From positions 1 through 64,000 of the forward strand of contig JABTTQ020002607.1 in the NCBI GenBank assembly GCA_016081115.2: 64,000 nucleotides of DNA, in the 5' to 3' direction. Each line of letters begins with the position of its first letter. The stretch's first letter is position 1. The notes beneath the pieces were generated by a model. The model saw only the letters and a list, made by a program, of their open reading frames with translations. It searched no databases and had not been told where the DNA came from. The DNA is from Rehmannia glutinosa. Lineage: Eukaryota; Streptophyta; Magnoliopsida; Lamiales; Orobanchaceae. The position numbers and the translations under genes were made by a program. Below are positions 47,901-59,368 of the stretch, one piece after another.

Positions 47901-50900
47901 TGGCTTCCTGGAATTGTAGAGGTTTGGGTGGACCCTCTACAATTCCTCAAATCAAGGAGATTTGGAGATCCCATCATCCAAACATTGTATTTTTGAGTGA
48001 AACTAAAAAAAAAAAAATTGTTGAAACTGTGGTTAGGCATTTCAAATGTGGTGATAGGTGGTACTGTGTTGATCCTATTGGTCTTAGTGGGGGGCTCTTA
48101 GCTTTTTGGGATACTGAAGTTAGTATTGTAAGTATTCATGAAGAGACCTTTTGTCTGGAATTTGAATTTTTGTTGCATAATGTTAAATCTTGGGTGATTT
48201 TTGATATTGGAATCAGAAAGACTCAGTGGGATTATTTCCTTCAGAATAAGTACAAATGGGGCAACCTTTGGATTATGGGAGGGGATTGGAATGAAATTTG
48301 CTGCCCAACAGAAAAAAGAGGAGGGAGGCAGAGGTCTACGGGTAGCTGTGTGGGATTTCAAGACTTTATCAGAAATATGGGAATGAAGAAGCTGAATTTT
48401 TCTGGTCACCCTTTCACGTGGAGTAATAACAGAAGCGGATGAAGGCTTCGTTGAGGAGAATCTTGACAAATTCTTTGTGTCCCCAGAGTGGTTCGTTAAA
48501 TACCAGAATGCTAATGTTTTGCATATACCGAGATTTTCATCCGATCATTGTTTAATTCTTCTTACTTAACCCTTCTAAGGCTAAATGTCATCAACGGTTT
48601 TGTTTCGATCAGAGATGGACACAAATAGAAGGAATTAACCAAGTGGTCGAAAATGCTTGGGGGGAACAAGCAAATGGGTACTCAGTTTTTTCAAATTCAG
48701 GCTAAGATTAGAAAAAGTAGAATGGATTTATTGTCTTGGTGTAAGGGCAGTAAGCATAATTCTTTAAAGCAAATTGGTGCCCTTAATGCTCAGCTTGATA
48801 AGATAACTTCTCTTGGTAGTCATAGGGATTGGATTGAATGGAGAAGGGTTAAGAGTGAGCTACATGATGCTTATGCCAAAGAGGAGCTGTATTGGAAAAA
48901 TAAGTCTAGGATTCAATGGCTCAAAGAGGGAGACAAAAACACTAAGTTCTTTCATGCTTGTACAATTCAGAGGCAAAAAAGGAATTCGATTGATCTTTTG
49001 GTTAACAGAGAGGGCATCAGGTGTGACAATCAGGATCTCATTGAGAAAGAGGTTACAACCTTTTACAAAGAGCTCTTCACTTCTTCTTCCACGGCTCGCT
49101 TCTAGACATCCCGACCGGCCTACCAAGATCTATTGACGACTTTCACTCTAGACTTCTCATCGTGCCTATTGATGATCGTGTGAGATCAAGCATGTCCTTT
49201 TTGATCTTCATCGTCATAAGGCCCCGTGCCCCCGATGGTATGATCGCTTTCTTCTTCCAATTTTTTGGCCTATTGTTCTTTGTTGATATCTGTAAAGGTC
49301 GTTAAACATTTTTTACTAATTCTAAAATGCTTAAGAGTATCAATCATACTATGGTTACTCTCATTCCTAAAGTGAAAAATCCTACCTCCATAGCTCAATT
49401 CCGCCCTATTAGTACGTGTAATGTAACCTATAAGATCATTTCCAAGATTCTTGCCAATAGATTGAAAACCTGTCTTCATCTTTGCATCAGTGAATGTCAA
49501 ACTGCCTTTGTTAAGGGTAGACATATTAGTGATAATATTGTCTTGGCTCACGAATGCTTTCACTACATTCATAATCTTAGAAGAGGCTCTAAAGGTTATA
49601 TGGATGTCAAACTTGATATGTCCAAAGCTTATGATAGGGTTGAGTGGCATTTCCTTGTTAAAGTTATGGATAAAATGGGCTTTCCCCATATTTTTTCTAG
49701 GTGGATCTGGTCTTGTATCTCCACTACTTCCTTCTCTTTCTTGATTAATGGGCAACCTTGTGGCTATGTCTTACCCTCCAGAGGCATTAGACAAGGTGAT
49801 CCCTTATCCCCCTATCTTTTCATCATTATCTCTGAAGCTTTCTCTAATTTGATCTCTCAAGCTAGAAGTCATTCCTTGTTTTTTGGTCTTAAAATTTGTA
49901 GAAAAGCCCTGTTATCTCCCACTTATTCTTTGGCCGATGATTCCTTTTGTCTGTGAAGCTTCTCATTCTCAAGCTAAATTTGTTAAGAACCTTCTTAATC
50001 AATATTGCAATGCCATCGACAAGCTTAATTAATTTGGATAAGTCTTCCATCTTTTTAGCCCTAATGTGTCTCAGTCTGATAAAACTCTTATCTGCAATTC
50101 TCTTGATGGTGTCATGGTCCAGGATAAGATTAAGCACCTTGGTCTTCCTCTTCTCCTTGGCAAATCTAAAAGGGAGGTTTTTAACTATGTTATTGATGCT
50201 ACTAAAAAAAGATGAACAATTCGAAACATAACTTTCTCAGTCTAGCCGGGCAGAGAAATCTTAATTAAATATGTTCTCTCCGCCTTGCCCATCTATCCGA
50301 TGTCTTGCTATAGAATCACCGGTAGTATTTGTAAGACTCTGGCTTCCATCGCATACAAAATTTTGGTGGGGCTCCTCTCGAGGGTCCTAATAAAATTCAC
50401 TGGATGAGTTGGTCTAGATTGTGTGCGGGGAAACAGCAAGGGGGTCTTGGTTTCAAAGATTTTAGAATTTTTAATGACTCTCTTTTGGCTAAAAATCTGT
50501 GGAAGCTGATGGTCTGTCCCAACACTCTTCTTAGTAAATTGATGAAGGCCAAATATTTTCCTAAGGGAGGTTTACTTCATGTTGAGTATAAAAACACTGA
50601 TTCTTGGTTATGGAAGAGCTGGATTAAAGCTAGATATGCTTTGGTGCAGGGTCTTATTTTTAAAATTGGGGATGGAAAATCTATTCGGGTTTGGGATCAT
50701 CCTTGGGTGAAGGGATTAAGTTTCCTGTCTCCTGTTTCTTTGGATGTTGGGAATCGTGTGACGTGGGTGAGTGAGTTACTTGATTTTTCTCGTATAGGGT
50801 GGAATGAAGTTCTTGTTAGAGAAATCTTTTCTCCTTTCCAGGCAGAAAGAATTCTTGAAACTCAGGTGTCTTTCCCCGGTCAAAGAGATAAGCTTTCTTG

Positions 50901-51516
50901 GAGTCTCACTAAGTCTGGTGTTTTTACTGTTAATAGTGCTTATCATAATGCTCTTACGCTCTCTAATCAATCTGGGGATGTGGCCGAGGTTAGTGGTACT
51001 AATGGTTTATGTCTTAAGATGTGGAATGGCACTTGGAAGCTTAAAATTAAAGGCAAAATCAAACACTTTATTTGGAGGTGTTTCCATGATATCTTGCCTA
51101 CTAACCTTAACTGTTTAAGAAAAATTTGTGAGAGGGACATTATTTGTAGCTTCTGTGGGATGGATGTTGAATCTATTGATCATATTTTCTTTCAATGTAG
51201 TAGAGCTGTGCAGTTTTGGAAGCTTGACCCCATTTCTTGGGACTTTTGGCGTTGGGGATGTGAATTTCAAAGACTGGTGGTGTGCTATTGCCTCGAAAAA
51301 AAAAAAGAGATTTTTGGCAAGAAAGGGTGCAACTTTCAACTTATCTTCTGTGGTGGCTATGGAAAACAAGAAATAGTTGGATTTTTGAAGGCTTGTGGGT
51401 ATCTCCACAAGATGCGGTGGTGGGTGTCTTGTTGCGGAGTGGATAGAATTTGGAGAAGGTATACCTCAAATACCTTAATTTGCCGGTTCGTTCTTAGGAG
51501 CCGATTTGGATTGTGA
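47897..51516 (+). pseudogene. LINE C ORF2: endonuclease, RT, zf-RVT
   Basis: The ATG at 47897 overlaps the ORF1 stop (ATGA). The endonuclease is open to 48440: MASWNCRGLGG, IVFLSETK and IMGGDWNEICCP show the catalytic Asn, Glu and Asp positions. A shift follows near 48440. The linker (48653-49105) is open, and RT is open 49327-49956 with LIPKVKNP, FRPIS, LDMSKAYDRVEW, GIRQGDPLSPYLF and the catalytic box as SLADDSF (49924-49944), with Leu before ADD. A shift follows near 49955. The last open part, 50404-51516, carries zf-RVT with C-x2-C-x8-H-x4-C (CSFCG...DHIFFQC, about 51147-51200). Four or more shifts, so inactive. Confidence 0.87.
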
Positions 51517-51854
51517 AGGACTACACTAGGGACTTGGTTCAGTGGTTACCCCTTTACATATGCTTCATCATGGCCGAATGTCATCTTCGTGGATTTGTTC
51601 CTCCCTTTTGTGATGTAATTTGATATGCATTGAAACATTGGCATGTAATATCGATTCACATCATACTTTGGTCGTTAGTTTCAGATTTTTGGGCCATGTT
51701 GGTTGTTTTTGATTTTGTAATTTTCTTCTAACCATCATGTTGATGGATCTCTCTCCCATTTTAGAAGCTTGAATTGGGAGCTTTAGTGGCTATCATTGTA
51801 CTTCTTTTGTTGATTATCAATATATCATTAACGTTTGGGAAAAAAAAAAAAAGA

Positions 51855-51869
51855 ATTGGTTTCGCCCCG
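51855..51869. repeat. target site duplication of LINE C, right
   Basis: See 46066-46080. Confidence 0.8.
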
Positions 51870-53084
51870 TAGTCTTGTTTCTTCTACAAAAATCCATCGA
51901 TACTTCATAGAACAAGATTAAAAGATCAAATAGGATTGCAAAATTAACTGATCCAATAACTTAAATAGGGGTACGTTTGTAATTGATGACAAGGTAACTC
52001 TCTGTTGTTAAAGTTTTGGAAAACAAAAAAATACGGTGTTAAATCCGTACCGGACACACAAATCCAACACGAATATAATACGAAATTAATGGGTATAGTT
52101 CATGCTTCATGGATCAGGGTCGAAATTGGGTCGAACCCGAATAACCCACCAATTAAATAAATCAAGTTCGGGCAAACCTGCTATAATCAATCCAACTCTT
52201 TGTGAATTTAAAAACCAAGTAAATAATTAATTGTAAGAGAAAAAAACAAAAAATGAAACATGTTCTTAAAACTTAAATGCTAAAACCTATTTAAATATAT
52301 ATTTGTTATTTTGCATGCTTTTTGTATATTGTCCTCATAATACGATTAGTATACTATGTTATTTATGCAATTTCTTTTTGTATATTTTGAATTGTGATAT
52401 TTTTTTTTATTAATTGATAGAGTCTAATAGTGGTTGATTATAAAAAAAATTAAATTTATTCAAATTGATTGTGCGTAAAAATAATTTTATTATATGTGTT
52501 AAACTAAGTCGGGTTCAAAGCAAAGGTGGCTTATTTTGACTAGCTAACCAAGACACGCTTTAATTGAGACCCCTAGTATTATGCATTATTGCTGATTTTG
52601 TGAACACAAGAACACATTATCGTCGTTGGCCAGAATTTTAATGAGTCAAATATCATTTTCAGGATACTACAAGAAAACTATCATATTCCAACAAAATAAT
52701 TCCAATGAAATAGAAAATGTTGAAATTTTTAAAATACCAATGGAAATTCCAATGCTACATTATACTGTTGTGATTAGCCCAAACCTCATAGGCTTTATTG
52801 TGATTATCCCTTATATGTATGTTGATACCAACTTTATACTGGGTAGTTGGCACACTTTATTAGTTTATTATTCCAATGTTTTCGAGAGATTTAATTAATG
52901 ATGTAGCAGTAACCCATGAAGATCATCTCTTGCACACTTTCAATTTAGTAAAATAGATTGTAGCGTTCACAACTACGCCAACAGTGAAATTTGGTCTATT
53001 TAACCTGTGTTTATTGCATACATAACAATATCAAAAGCTAAAACATAAAAGAGAGTCCTTAGCTTGTCCAAAAAAAATAAAAAA
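51870..53084. other. intergenic DNA upstream of the P450
   Basis: AT-rich, no gene seen. It contains the CACTA-type fragment at 52665. The last 200 bases before the start codon would be the P450 promoter; I see no convincing TATA box at a fixed distance. Confidence 0.4.
52665..52770 (+). mobile_element. truncated CACTA-type end
   Basis: TACTACAAGAAAACTATC followed by ATTCCAACAAAATAATTCC and AATTCCAATGCTAC, which match the first 100 bases of the CACTA elements at 36830 and 40602. No second terminus follows, so it is a fragment. Confidence 0.75.
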
Positions 53085-54711
53085 ATGGACCAATCCTTCA
53101 TATTTCCATCTCTTACAGTATCTTTATTCTTGTTATGGTTCATTACCAGATGGTTTTTCAAACCTGGTGGGAAGAAAAACTTCCCTCCCTCACCACCAAA
53201 GCTGCCAATAATAGGAAATCTCGTACTCAGCCCATCATCGGTTCACCGTTATTTCCATTCCCTGTCCAAAAAATATGGCTCACTCGTGCTTCTTCAGTTT
53301 GGCGCTGTCCCAGTTCTTATCGTCTCGTCAGCAGATGCTGCCCGAGAAATCATGAGAACTCATGATCTCAACTTCGCGTATAGGCATGCATTCAGGGTTC
53401 AGGCCAAACTTCTATATAACTACAAAGATTTGGCGCTTTCCCCTTACGGCGAATTCTGGAGGCAATTGAAGAGCATATTTGTCCTCAAGTTGCTCAGTAA
53501 TAAAATGGTTCAATCTTTCCATTCAATCAGGGAAGAAGAAACATCCATTTTGGTTAAAAGGATTACAGATCATATTCCATTAGGGCCGTTGAACTTGAGA
53601 GAGATGTTACCCGAGTTCACAAATTATGTGGTTTGTAGATCAGCTTGTGGCGGGAATTACACTCAATCTGAAAATGGGAAGAAATTTTGGGACTTATTGA
53701 AAGAAATGTCGGAGCTGATGGGGGCTGTTGGTATTCCGGATTTCTATCCGTGGCTTAGTTGGATTACTCGTGTTAACGGTTTGGATAAGAGAGTGGATAG
53801 TTTTGTCAAAAGAATGGATGATTTCCTGGAGGGCATGATTGGGGAGCGTTTGGAAACTAGGAAGGATGAGCAAGATGTTGGGGAAGGAAATAGGGATAAC
53901 TTTCTTGATATTCTGATAGATATGTACAAAGCTGGTAACACAAGTGGTGTCTCCATGGACAAAGATGGTATCAAAGCGATGCTTCTGGTAATGAAATTAA
54001 AGTTCACAATAAAGCTTAAATAAGTTGATAACTTTTCAACTATTAAATTCCATTTTTTTAACTTTATATTTTTTGTTGTTGTTATATGTCATTTATTCTA
54101 CAGAACGTATTTTTAGCTGGGGTTGATTCCACGGCCACAGTTATGGAATGGGTGATGACAGAGCTCCTACGACACCCTACGGTGATGGAAAAGCTGCAAA
54201 ATGAAATAAGACAAATCGTTAAAGACAAACAAGATGTAAAAGACGACGACATACAAAAGATGCATTATTTGAAAGCCGTGATGAAAGAAACTCTTCGTTA
54301 TCACCCACCAATCCCAATAATACTACGCAGGCAAGGAACCAATGATGTGAAAATAAAAGGGTACGATGTTAAAGCAGGAACATTAGTGATGATTAATAAT
54401 TGGGCCATAGGCAGGGACCCTAGATTTTGGGATGAACCAGAAACGTTTCAGCCAGAGAGATTTTTTAACTCTTCCATTGACTTCAAAGGCTTGGATTTTG
54501 AGTTGATTCCATTTGGGGTGGTAGAAGGGGTTGTCCTGGTACTGCATTTTCTATTGCGACTATTGAGTTTGTATTAGCAAATCTTTTGCAGAAATTTAAT
54601 TGGGAATTGCCTGATGGAGCACAAGGCCGAGATTTGGACATGACTGAGAACCTTATGGGTACACTTCATAGAGAGATCCCTCTTACGGTCGTTGCAACTC
54701 AGATTAAGTAA
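53085..54711 (+). CDS. cytochrome P450, CYP71 type, one base missing in the haem loop
   Basis: Haem-thiolate monooxygenase normally anchored in the ER membrane and supplied with electrons by NADPH-P450 reductase. CYP71 members act in terpenoid, alkaloid, phenylpropanoid and similar pathways; the substrate here is unknown. Exon 1 is 53085-53987 and exon 2 is 54104-54711, about 502 residues in all, normal for the family. Seen: an N-terminal hydrophobic anchor (residues 5-26), the proline hinge PPSPPKLPIIGN (34-45), FWRQLK of helix C, the oxygen-binding AGVDST (306-311), KETLR with the ExxR pair (363/366) and FQPERF (416-421). Just after IPFG the frame shifts: four G at 54515-54518 where five are expected. 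Reading on in the next frame gives the RRGCPG haem-cysteine block and a normal C-terminus to the stop at 54709. Nearest resemblance is CYP71A. Pseudogene or sequence error. Confidence 0.9.
53988..54103 (+). other. single intron of the P450 gene
   Basis: GT at 53988 (CTTCTG/GTAATG) and AG at 54102-54103 after a T-rich tract (TTCTACAG/AACG). 116 bp, phase 0, at the position of the one conserved intron of CYP71 genes, just before the I-helix. Confidence 0.88.
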
Positions 54712-55910
54712 TTTCAAAAAAAAAGTTTCGGTTTCCAAAATAAATACATAGCCGACCCCACATAGTGGAATTAAGGCTTAGTTTGTGGTAGTTTGTTGTT
54801 TTTCAAAAATAAATGCATCCAGAAACGAATAGATATGCGTTGTTGAATAAAGTGTTTACATGCATTCTACCAGTTTGTTGTATCTATTTATGACTTGGTT
54901 TGTATATGTAATAAAATATGTAGTACCTTTTTCTAGCTTACTTGAATATTAATGCGAAAATAAGAAATTAAAATAGAAATACATTCTGAAGAATACTTAA
55001 AAATATGGAATAATAAAAATCTTACATCATCCCAAAAACTCTTGCTTCGTTCAAAAGATTTGCAGTGGAAATTAAATGCTAATAATCGAAATAATTACTT
55101 GTCCAAAACATCGTTCATCGAAAAAGAAGTCATTCAACATTTAATAATCTAAAAGTCAAAACTTTGAAATTAAGAAAATCGAAGGTCATTGGTTCTTCGA
55201 GTCACATGCGCCCCGCCATCTCCTTCCTCTTCTCGCATTCTCCTCTGAAAACATTCAACATTTGTGGAATGAGCTAAAGGAGCTTTAAAGCAAGTAATCT
55301 AATGCATGGATGTATGCCTAATGCAATATCTTAAAATTTATACCTTGAAAGACTTCACATTTAATTTACGAAGAAAAACCTTTCACTTTCATACTTAAAA
55401 CTTTAACTTTCTTTTCTTAAAACATTCTTATGACACGAGCTCACTTTAAAATACATTGTTCAAATCAGGGTCACAATGGACTTTGTTATTTGGAACCCGA
55501 TTAATATTTTGCCCAAGGCCCATTTCCTTTCATTTTGCCTGAAGGTCATTTCCTTAAACATTAACATTAGCCGCAATCGGCACATTGTCGGAGCGCCAGT
55601 CCCACGCGCTCATTTCCCACCCACTTCAGCATCATAGAACAATGTGCACACGTTTCTTTTCGAAAAACATTATTAATATAAATCTTAAAACTTGAATTTA
55701 CTTATTCTTTGTATGCTCATGAAATGATATGAACATAAATTAAGATGATGCATGAACCTAAGTCAACTGAATACGAATATAAACTTAAAGAGCATAAATA
55801 TTATAATTAAATCACATTAATTAGCAAATATATTAATTAAAAGTAAACATCACTTGAAACATGTAAATGATGATAAACCTACATTTAAGAACTCAACAGT
55901 AACTGGGGAA
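54712..55910. other. DNA downstream of the P450, no gene
   Basis: The P450 3' region, with AATAAA-like signals at about 54741 and 54911. 55160-55640 contains phrases typical of Ty3/gypsy LTRs but no boundaries I can defend. Confidence 0.4.
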
Positions 55911-55916
55911 AATCTT

Positions 55917-56365
55917 ATATTCAGTTAGTTATGGAAAAACCCTACATTTAATTAGTTAAGGGAAAACCCTATATTCAATTAATCAAGGGAAAACCCTACA
56001 TTCAATTAGTTAGGGAAAAACCTTATATTCAATTAATCAAGGAAAAACCCAACATTCAATTAGTTAATGAGAAACCATATATTCAATTAATCAAGGAAAA
56101 ACCCAAAACCATGCATTCAATTAGTGAAGGGAAAACCATACATTCAATTAGTTAACAGAAAACCCAACATTCAATTAGTTAAGAGAAAATTCTATATTAA
56201 ATTAGTTAAGAGAAAACTCTATATTCAATTAATTAAGGGAAAACCCTACATTCATTTAGTTAGGGATAACTCTATATTCAATAATTAAGAGAAAATCGTG
56301 ACGTTCAATTAATTAATGAAATACCACATATTCAATTAATCAAGAAAGAACCCTATATTCAATTC
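55917..56365 (+). repeat. 27-bp minisatellite, about 16 copies
   Basis: Unit ATTCAATTAGTTAAGGGAAA followed by ACCCTAC, 27 bp, repeated head to tail about 16 times with drift. A sub-pattern alternates ATTAGTTA and ATTAATCA units, so the ancestral unit was probably a 54-bp dimer. One copy near 56077 is 7 bases longer. Confidence 0.88.
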
Positions 56366-56951
56366 GGATAACCCTACTAATAACTCTAGCAAAATGTTTC
56401 TAATCCAATTAACAACCAAACAAAATTATTATTCTTTAACTAATACTCAAACAAAAGACAGTTGTTAGAAATAGATACACACGTTCATGCAGCTAGCTAG
56501 ATTGCAAACATGTACATAGAAATTTAAAACTTGAACATTCATGATTCACACATGTATTCCACTAAACTAGTTGCTAAACGAAATTTAACATTCTTCAGCA
56601 TAGAGTTCATATACATTCAATGACTAAGACAACTAACTAAATTTTAGCATTCCAAAAACATTGTGCTGTGAACTTCGAAATATGTCTAACTAATCCCACG
56701 AACTGGGTCCTACAATAGTATGTATTATATAATCTAAATACATAGGAACAAACGTCAAATTCGAAGACGCCACCAAAATTTATGGTGAAATTAAACCCAT
56801 GATTTCAGATTTAATACGCCTACGGCCTACGGGTCTCGGTAGCATTGATCTACATACAACACATATTCACAAATCGAAGGTAAAGTATTTACTTAAACCC
56901 ATATGAATTTTGAGAAAACACATATTAAGCTATAATTGTTTCAGTTAGTTA
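56366..56951. other. AT-rich stretch, nothing recognised
   Basis: No coding sequence or repeat I can name. Confidence 0.4.
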
Positions 56952-57491
56952 TGTTGGAATTTTACAATAACAAAATATAAAATTATAAATCATCCTAGAA
57001 TATTTAAAATGGTTTCTAGGATAAAACATCGATCAAACTATAATCATCAAAGATTTATGGTTTAAACGAAATACATGAATACATCATAAGATTGTATGCG
57101 AAATACCTCAATTGTGGATTTCCTATGACTTGATAACAAAAGTGTCCACGAACACGAACATGGTTTGGCTTTATGACCTTCCTCAACTAAATCTCCGGAT
57201 TCCTTATGGGACATTCATTTTTCATCTTGATGGGGAAAATAGTAAATTATGTGCGATTTGGTATCTTGGGGACCATAACCATAAAATTCTTTATATAGGT
57301 ATCAAATTAGGGTTCCCATAATCCCCTAAGTTGATTCCTATTAAGTATCTACTCGTTGTTTTCATATCAATTTCAGTAGCTTTAGGACTACACCGATTTA
57401 GATCACCTAATTGGTTCACTAATAATTAAATGATAAATATATTAAAATTAAATATGTTGCCCACATATTAGTAATTAAATAATTCCTAACA
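56952..57491 (-). repeat. 3' LTR of element E (540 bp)
   Basis: The plus strand starts TGTTGGAATT and ends ATTCCTAACA, an imperfect inverted repeat. Next to it at 57492-57508 the minus strand reads TCCCAAGTGGGATAT, the typical copia purine tract. A TATA-like CTATATAAAG lies on the minus strand near 57300. Confidence 0.6.
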
Positions 57492-57859
57492 ATATCCCAC
57501 TTGGGATATATATCGCTCCATAAACAATTATATTTCCTTATGTGCACAATTGTATATCATTTATTCTTTGATTACTTCCCGACAAACTGGTCCATCTAGT
57601 ACACTAGCAATGAGACTATCCCAATTTTCGTCACATTCAATATCGTGACTCAACCAAGATAATTACCAAAGTATTACATGGAAATAGCAATGCGATCTTA
57701 ATCATGTCTATTTCTAACTGGTCCAACTTTAGTCTTTAATGAGATCAATCCACATGTAATGTGAAACATCACAAATAAACACAAAATTGAGTTTAGCAAA
57801 TAGAATAACCATCAATTTTTCTACGTAAAACCAAATGGTCCAAAAAGTCTGAAACTAAA

Positions 57860-58970
57860 TACATAGAACATTAACTCCCACTATAACTAAGGTATGATCC
57901 ATAATAACACTCATATGAAGAATATGTCCATGAAAGTCCTTAAGTGTTAATACCTTTAGTTAATGGATTTTGCTAGCATAAAATTCATCTTTATATGTTC
58001 TATGAAAAACTATCTATTCTCGAACTATTTCTTAACAACAAGAAACTTGATGTATCGATATCGAAGAGCTTCGTTGATCGAATATGGCAAGACCGATTTA
58101 TTGTCACATTTATCTTTACCGGGTAATTCCGCACCATTCTTACAATGCAGTGGTATCCTTTAATAAGATGCCCTAAAATAAGCTTGAACGTAACTATTAT
58201 ATTGAAATGAACTACGAGAGTCTTTTTGGCGCTCTTTCGCACATAGTTCTTCCAATTAGCGTTAAGTATAGCCAAAATCGGATCGTGAACTTTATTGGCA
58301 TCCGGTAAAATCGAAATCGACACCGAACGATCTCTATAATGATATGATTCCAATAAGTGAGTAAAACTTTTTGTTCTCCAAGAACACTTTATAAACCTTT
58401 TATGATCGCTTTCTAGATGATCCATTATAAGGGTTAACTATCGGTTTGCCAAGTAGTTAGGCTACGAGATTGTATCTCAGATACTTATATACTTAAACAT
58501 AAAATAGATTTCTTAACATAAGTAGTCTTTTGCATATCCTTAACTTTATACTCATTCTTAGGAGTCGAATGAGTAAAGCTTAATTTATTTAGTAAATGGA
58601 ATTCACTCTACCGAACCTATAGTACATACAATTATCAACTTTATTTATCTCTAAAGAAATAACTTAATGATAATTGTAACACCATAATGGAGAGATTGCT
58701 CAAAACTAAATAAGCCAAAATATTATAATGATTCTTAAGAGTCTTTCAATAAAATCGGAAGAAAAATCTCATTATAATCGAAAGCGGACTTCAAATTTCC
58801 TAACTAGTCCATTTTGAATTTTAATTTGTTGGATGAATGGTACATGTCTTTAATATAAACATGTGCGTTTATCATTTGAATATATCGATATCAATAGACA
58901 TATGTCATTCATTTGAATGATTGAATACAAATTGGAATAGAAATATGGAATCGAAATCAAATCGAGTTGG
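57860..58970 (-). pseudogene. copia RT and RNase H remnants of element E
   Basis: In minus-strand order: FDYNEIFLPILLKDS (about 58795-58750) corresponds to the conserved DYxETFSPV RT block. LSFTHSTPKNEYKVKDMQKT at about 58580-58520 corresponds to the RT thumb. CDNKSV at about 58100, then YIKFLVVKK and FIEHIKMNFMLA (about 58060-57970), is the RNase H end. The catalytic YVDD region and most of the RT palm are deleted. Numerous stops. Confidence 0.65.
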
Positions 58971-59368
58971 GTGACTAATTTATTTATCTTTATGCGTTTC
59001 TACTTATTCTTAAGACGGAGTTTCTTGTTTTTTAATCTTGTTCTAAATCTCCAACTAGTTTTGATTAGTCTCTCGGGCGCTAGACTCTCTTTCTCTGCTA
59101 TATTATTTTTTGATTAGACACCGTCTAACCCCACACAAACTCGCGTAAGTGTTAGGTCCAAGTTTTGTGCTTGTCTAGCCTTTTTTTTTTGAATAATGTT
59201 GTCCGGACATGTATGATAAGCAGCCTCCCGCTCACCCCAAATTTTTTTTTGTCCCGTTTTTCTGTGGAAAAAAATGAAAAGGAAATTATATGTGTTTTTT
59301 AAGGGGAAAAAATAATTGAGCTAGGAGGAAATGGGGAAAAAATTTGGGCTAGGGGTAACTAGTCGAGT
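58971..59368. other. no feature recognised
   Basis: AT-rich DNA between copia element E and Athila-like element F. Confidence 0.4.

Larger units (their letters stand above)
46081..51852 (+). mobile_element. LINE C (L1-type), near full length, 5.77 kb
   Basis: A 5' leader, ORF1, ORF2, a 3' leader and a poly(A) of 13 A (51840-51852) lie between two copies of a 15-bp target duplication. ORF1 and ORF2 still carry long open pieces, so this is younger than LINE A and B. No RNase H domain is recognisable after the zf-RVT part. Confidence 0.9.
56952..58970 (-). mobile_element. copia element E, 3' part, minus strand
   Basis: The 3' LTR and the end of pol on the minus strand; upstream parts are lost or beyond recognition past about 59000. 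Heavily mutated, older than the others in the window. Confidence 0.65.

Noticed and set aside
53064..53084. Upstream extension of the P450 reading frame (seven codons)
   Set aside because: It begins with TTG, not ATG, and is a run of Lys codons from an A-rich leader; the ATG at 53085 gives the normal CYP71 N-terminus.
55917..56365. CRISPR-like array
   Set aside because: Repeats are head to tail without unique spacers, and the DNA is plant nuclear.
58000..58425. 141-codon minus-strand open frame
   Set aside because: It is out of frame with the copia RNase H that the same strand encodes in another frame.
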